From the NCBI GenBank assembly GCA_051530055.1, contig JBMGUZ010000028.1, positions 1 to 34,198 of the forward strand: DNA of 34,198 bases. The letters are read 5' to 3'. This DNA comes from Neoechinorhynchus agilis (lineage: Eukaryota > Acanthocephala). The notes beneath the pieces were generated by a model. The model had not been told where the DNA came from and searched no databases. It worked only from the letters and a program-made list of their open reading frames with translations. Below are positions 29,487-34,198 of this stretch, piece after piece (the first letter of the stretch is position 1; each line of letters opens with the position of its first letter). The translations under genes and the position numbers were made by a program.

Positions 29487-29659
29487 GTGAGTGTTGTCTC
29501 TAAGTAAAATAGCCTTTCCGTAAAGCCGTGAAGTTTAATCGGCCAAAAAATTTAGGAAACGAGAGATTAATGAAACCGTCTGCAAAGGCGAACACAATAT
29601 CACGATTTGCAAAAAACGCTTTATACAATAAACCGCTCATAAAACCATTCTGATGCTAC

Positions 29660-31430
29660 GGTGATTGTTCAATTCGATGATTCCCATATTCCACTCTGAC
29701 AACACAAATGACTCTTCCTTGCCATGTCCTCCCTAAACTTCAATCACAAAATATTCTCTAACTTCGACAATTTCCCAGAAATTCATTCGAATCTTCAACC
29801 GTGAACCACCATGGATAACCCCCATCTTGAAACTTCTTCAAAAGCAAGCTTCTAAAGGCCATTGAAATAACTCTCCAGACTTTCCTCGTTTACAAATAGC
29901 TTTAACTAACAAAATACTTATCGTCCGCAAAAGCTTTCCTAGCTCCGAAATTCGTTCGGGTGACAATTTAACATGGCGGCGGGTCGTCAAGGACTCTCTT
30001 GGTCTACGCAACGCTGATTCCTTCCCTAATTTGACCTCCTCTGAATTAAAGCAGGTTCTAGACTACATCAATCAGAACCTCTTCCCTGACTTCCCCGTTT
30101 TCCCGTCTCGGATAAACGTGATCATCACATCCACAATTTTATAAAATTGTTCAATTCTATGATTTACACATTCCGCTCTGACAACACAAATGACTTTTCC
30201 TTGGCCATGTCCTCCCTAACTTCAATCACAAAATATTCTCTAACTTCGTCAATTTCCCAGAAATTCATTCGAATCTTCAACCGTGAACCACCATGGATAA
30301 CCCCCATCTTGAAACTTCTTCAAAAGCAAGCTTCTAAAGGCCATTGAAATAACTCTCCAGACTTTCCTCGTTTACAAATAGCTTTAACTAACAAAATACT
30401 TATCGTCCGCAAAAGCTTTCCTAGCTCCGAAATTCGTTCGGGTGACAATTTAACATGGCGGCGGGTCGTCAAGGACTCTCTTGGTCTACGCAACGCTGAT
30501 TCCTTCCCTAATTTGACCTCCTCTGAATTAAAGCAGGTTCTAGACTACATCAATCAGAACCTCTTCCCTGACTTCCCCGTTTTCCCGTCTCGGATAAACG
30601 TGATCATCACATCCACAATTTTATAAAATTGTTCAATTCTATGATTTACACATTCCGCTCTGACAACGCAAATGACTTTTTCTTGGCCATGTCCTCCCTG
30701 ACTTCAATCACAAAATATTCTCTAACTTCGTCAATTTCCCAGAAATTCATTCGAATCTTCAACCGTGAACCACCATGGATAACCCCCATCTTGAAACTTC
30801 TTCAAAAGCAAGCTTCTAAAGGCCATTGAAATAACTCTGAAGGCTTTCCTCGTTTACAAATAGCTATAACTAACAAAATACTTATCGTCCGCAAAAAACT
30901 TTCCTAGCTCCGAAATTCGTTCGGGTGGTAATTTAACGACGCTGATTCCTTCCCTAATTTGACCTCTTCTGAATTTAAACAGGTTTTAGACTCCATCAAT
31001 CAGAACCTCTGCTCTGACTAAACTTGCAATCTCTGCTCCACATCAGGCCAAACAAAATCTTTAAAGCCCACATCCGAAACTTGTCAACTCGTCGATATTC
31101 CCCTTAGTTTCACATCTCAAGAAATTACCTCGAAATTCGTCTTCTTAATTAGAAATCCAAAACTGGACTCTTCACTGCATCGTCTCCGAACTCACAGACC
31201 CTCTTACCTTCATTATAAATCACCGCATTTTATTTGGTATCTACCCATAGTGCCTGAAAACTGCCAAAGTTATCCTTCTTCAAAAAATGGCATTCCGTTT
31301 AAACCGAATCATTAGGTTCAATATCCATCCGGCCCGCTCTTTTAAAAATCATCGAAACCCATACAATTCGGCTCCCAAACAAAATTTTCGGCGCCCTACC
31401 TTGCATTTGCAAAACATTCCTGCGAAACCT
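29660..31430 (+). mobile_element. LINE-like (non-LTR) retroelement fragment with a 482-bp tandem triplication
   Basis: Three successive units (about 29665-30146, 30147-30628, 30629-31015; the first slightly diverged, the third with internal losses) encode on the plus strand the same stretch. It includes IFNREPPWITPILKLLQKQ and, in another frame, LTWRRVVKDSLGLRNADSF with NLTSSELKQVLDYINQNLFP. This order (PW-x-T-x-x-L basic helix, then W-x-x-V, then N-x-x-F) is that of the linker between endonuclease and reverse transcriptase in CR1/Jockey-like LINEs. After the third unit, LKTAKVILLQK near 31250 and a degraded run resembling the RT NYRPIS ... KIIE region follow, up to the border of the right arm. 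Many stops and frame changes: a dead element. The clade is uncertain. Confidence 0.6.
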
Positions 31431-31436
31431 CGACAA

Positions 31437-33547
31437 GCGTAAAAAATCGAACAGAAATTGAACAATTTAGATGAGGAGTCTTTTAAAAAAGATGAAATAT
31501 TCTATCAGTAACCAATGAACGTAAAGAAAATTGTAAAATTTTCGACAAAAGTCGATGACATACGAAATATTCAAAAACCTTGGTTAAGATCGGAGCGAAA
31601 TTACCATTTCGATGGGTTCTTGATTAGTGCATTTATTCAAGATCGAAGATACAACGAAATTTGTTGACTTATTTGAGCAAAACAATCTGATTTGTTAATA
31701 ACCCATAAATATTGAAGCAGTGAGTTCTAAACATTTTGAATGGACAAAATGAAAGCCTTTAAATTTTTTATTTACCGTCCCAATGGACGTACGCCTTCAA
31801 CGATTAAAATGCTACTAAAACCCGCTGATCAATAAACAGGCACTCAATAGTCATTTTATTCACAAGAATTTATTTTCCTTGGCAGTCTTAAAAATGAGGA
31901 TTCAATTTTCCTACGTTATTCTTTTTCTCGAAGTCAAAAGTAATTTCGTTCAAATTATTTCAAATTTATTCGGTCAATTTCAAACCTATTTATTAATTCT
32001 CTACATTCAATGTCTAAGGAGCCTTCCTTTTCCTGTCGATTTCCTCGTCCACAGGAGCCGATCGTTTCCGCGGTTCCGTCCGGGAGTTACAACTCGCAGC
32101 GGCCATCATCGCTTCTGAATTCCGCCCACGCATCGGAAATGCAGCCCTCATTTTAATTGTAATTTTATCGATTCGGTTGCTATGGCGTCCGTTATTAATG
32201 TTGAATTTAATATCATGAAGAAGTTTTCCAAGCTGATTATCCCGGATATCATCTTGCGTGATGTTTTTCTCGTACATGGCTTTAAATATTCGTATTGCCA
32301 GCGCTTGGTTCTTTACCGTCGAATCTTCCTCGAGGTTTCGCCGCAGCACGGCGCAGAGCTGCTCCATGCTCATTTCTGCATTCACTTCAATCTTTTCTCT
32401 AGATTTCTTAGTTCTTTTGTTCGAAGAACTTTTATCATTTGTTGACCGCGGCTTCTTTTCTGATTGTACTTTTGCTTCTCGGACAAAGAAATCTTCTGGA
32501 ATAATTAATTTCCGCTTTCGAGATTTGGTTGCATCTTTAGTAAAATCGCATTCCTTTTTCTTTTCTGCTTTTCGGCACAATTGCTTTAGTTTTATCAGGA
32601 CTTCCTTAATAATTTTACTTGTGGCTTCATCACTTTCATTTTTGGCCATTTTTTCTATAACTTCTACAATCCCAGATTCTTCAATTTCAGCCTTAGTTGT
32701 GTTTCTTAAGATAATCTTCGCAAGGATTTGACGAACCCACGCAGTGTTGGTCACGGCAAACTGTTCGTTCAATCCGCAATGCAGTCTTTTACGAAGGGAC
32801 TTTAGTGAACTTGAAACAGCCGTAGAGTATCGTTCAATCCAACGCCCTTCGCCGATATAAACGGCAGTTTTGCCGGATTCGATTGGTGCTTTTTGTTCAA
32901 CTTCACCGTTGATTTGCGAAGAGGCATCCATTTCACGTTCGAAAGCTTCATCCGTTTTAGAGAGATTGGAAGGCCAATCTTTTTAACAGCTTTGCTTTTT
33001 TTGCCTCGTACTCTTGGGACTCGTCGTTCGCTCGTTTCTCATTTCCTAATTTCATCTTTTCCGCTTCGATTTGAGGGTCAACTTTTGAAGTCTTACCATC
33101 ACGTTTGAGAATTACCTGCAATCTATACTTGATTTTTTTAAGGGACCGAGTAATCTTTTCGCTTCCTTTTTCATTCATCATTTCATCAATTATTTCTAAA
33201 ATACCCGATTCACGAATTTCATTGGCTGTTATTGGCCGCCTCATAAACTCTCCGATATTTGCTCGCGCGTACATCCAATTGGCATTATTGATGCCAATAT
33301 TGATCATATTTCGGAGCTCGATGCCAAGTTCCACCAGGCTTTTTTCCTTAATGTTGTTATGTGGACTTTGATTGAACTGCATTAGTAGTCGAGTTGTGGA
33401 GTTTAGATTTAAGATTCTCAAGATCAATGTCTTCGCTTTGGTATAATGATTTGAGCAACGTCGATTCTTCATTTAAGGGAATACAGGCCGCTCACTATCT
33501 TTGCGCATATTTACAAATTGATTGATGATCAACACTTCGATTTGCTT
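31437..33547. repeat. Right arm of the long inverted duplication
   Basis: Reverse complement of 1-2356, with one loss of about 210 bp relative to 2050-2270, a 26-bp loss inside the gene copy, and scattered substitutions. It borders the LINE fragment on the left and a damaged Argonaute piece on the right. Confidence 0.93.
32014..33472 (-). pseudogene. Second copy of the three-repeat TFIIS-N/LEDGF-like gene, frame-broken
   Basis: Starts at ATG 33472 with the same 5' context as the left copy and is nearly identical to it. Near 32973 it lacks 26 bp corresponding to 574-599 of the left copy. The first frame therefore ends after 171 residues (LLKRLAFQSL), and the rest is open only from an internal Met at 32931 (305 residues, repeats two and three). 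Substitutions relative to the left copy are few and mostly conservative, so the break looks recent. A protein of repeats two and three from the internal Met is conceivable. Confidence 0.85.
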
Positions 33548-33651
33548 GCCAAAAACAAAACAAACAAAAAAGGCATCAAGATTCAACAACACCTTTGGTC
33601 GATTCTCCAAAAACATCATTTCTTGATAATATATTAAAAATATTTATTCCA

Positions 33652-34047
33652 TTAACAAAAGTACAAGAGACCACTCAGGCGATCGCTGATTGACAGAATC
33701 AGGAACTTCACTTTCTTCTCTGTAGGTTTCACTTCCTGGCTCACCTTTTCATCTCCATTTTTGACAACCAAGTCATCTTCATAAAAATAATCTCGGACTG
33801 TTGGATCGCAGAGCTGCAAAAATTCTACATAATGTCTCGCCCGGAAAGCGACGTGATGGGCATAATAACAAGGTGCCGGGATTGAGACTGAACGAAAGCA
33901 TTTAGCATACAAATGGCACAAATTAAAAGTTACTTGCATAAGATTATTCTCATTAAATCCAATGGAATATTAGATTAATCTGTACCGCGTTGGCCTCGAT
34001 GTTCCTTGGATTCCCGCGTGGCTCACCAGAAATGCATCGACTACGGA
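33652..34047 (-). pseudogene. Argonaute PIWI C-terminus, isolated fragment
   Basis: Reading down from about 34047: SVVDAFLVSHAGIQGTSRP, TRY, an interruption with a stop, then FNENNLMQVTFNLCHLYAKC, RSVSIPAPCYYAHHVAFRAR and the terminus LSGLLYFC. The YYAH-x-VAFRAR block contains the fourth catalytic position (His), and the protein ends in the family's hydrophobic L/MYF-type tail. About a dozen residues usually found between VVD and FYL are absent, and the first two-thirds of PIWI and everything before it are missing. AATAAA on the minus strand (33648-33643) lies 4 bp past the stop, so this is a true gene 3' end. The complementary 5' part at 6322-8176 points the opposite way, 25 kb off. Confidence 0.85.
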
Positions 34048-34052
34048 ATCCA

Positions 34053-34170
34053 TGCAACAAGTGGTAATCGGATCGTTTGTTTTCTACGTCAAAGAGAAGG
34101 ACCATCGATTTTGCTATCCATTTTATTTGGTGATTGCAAGCTGCCTTTTTTCGATCTTATCCTTTATAAT
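34053..34170 (+). repeat. Duplicate of an exon piece of the membrane-protein gene
   Basis: About 118 bases match 5866-5980 with only a few changes, encoding QQVVIGSFVFYVKEKDHRF and YLVIASCLFSILSFI. The match stops where the original continues as FSQTAT; here it runs directly into sequence from the GC-rich patch. Confidence 0.88.
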
Positions 34171-34171
34171 C

Positions 34172-34195
34172 TGCTCGTGCGTCGCCGGTCGTTTC
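34172..34195 (+). repeat. 24-bp piece of the GC-rich patch, inverted relative to 4061-4084
   Basis: Exact 24-base match in reverse complement to 4061-4084, encoding CSCVAGRF here on the plus strand. The window ends 3 bases later, so the match may extend further. Confidence 0.7.
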
Positions 34196-34198
34196 TCT

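Noticed and set aside
32182-33371. Long plus-strand ORFs in the right arm (e.g. 32258-32731)
   Set aside because: They are antisense shadows of the Lys-rich gene copy; the same shadows appear on the minus strand of the left arm.
6322-33939. One Argonaute gene split by inversion between the arms
   Set aside because: Flipping the interior would put the C-terminal piece upstream of the N-terminal piece on the same strand, which is the wrong order. A single arm-mediated inversion cannot restore the gene.
1-34198. LTR element, endogenous virus or large virus-like transposon
   Set aside because: No long terminal direct repeats, no capsid- or envelope-like frame, and the only convincing retroelement coding regions are LINE-type.

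Overview
The window looks like nuclear DNA of an AT-rich invertebrate animal. Genes with recognisable animal orthologues are a cytosolic isoleucyl-tRNA synthetase, an actin, the mitochondrial chaperone Tim13, the replication protein RTF2, a golgin-84-like Golgi tether, a Tudor-domain protein and Argonaute fragments. Introns that can be fixed by frame and homology are extremely short (35-56 bp, one 5' UTR intron of 76 bp), and several genes are broken into micro-exons that no plain ORF scan reveals. The species cannot be fixed; a compact-intron lineage (nematode, mite, rotifer or larvacean-like) would fit.

Layout. 1-2356 is the left arm of a long inverted duplication; the right arm is 31437-33547 in opposite orientation, with about 29 kb between them. 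Each arm carries a lysine-rich protein with three copies of a TFIIS-N/LEDGF-like helical domain; the left copy is open, the right copy is frame-broken. 3.0-8.6 kb holds a coiled-coil exon, a GC-rich patch with minus-strand coding fragments, a Tudor-domain gene, a multi-pass membrane protein gene, a damaged Argonaute (N, PAZ, L2, MID and the first strands of PIWI) and a second coiled-coil exon. 8.7-10.6 kb is a small tandem array of a reverse-transcriptase-like fragment. Tim13 (10876-11259) sits directly against a 15-unit, 214-bp tandem array (11286-14468). 14.5-18.5 kb is repeat country: a dispersed duplication, a tRNA-derived SINE candidate and a decayed RTE-clade LINE. Actin (18867-19997, +) with a clear CArG box and TATA box converges on RTF2 (-). 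A 168-bp tandem array (21255-23256) with a strict two-monomer alternation ends on the stop codon of a Cys-rich minus-strand ORF. A long fold-back (23862-24089) lies between that ORF and the golgin gene. Isoleucyl-tRNA synthetase occupies 25600-29486. 29.66-31.43 kb is a LINE-like fragment with a 482-bp tandem repeat. Outside the right arm (33548-34198) are short pieces of three genes that also occur at 4-8 kb: the Argonaute C-terminus, one exon of the membrane protein, and 24 bp of the GC-rich patch.

Main messages: housekeeping genes are intact or nearly so, while the small-RNA-type genes (Argonaute, possibly Tudor) and their neighbours are duplicated, shuffled and broken between the arms of a large inverted repeat. 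Two structured satellite arrays have formed exactly at gene 3' ends. No virus-like element was recognised.
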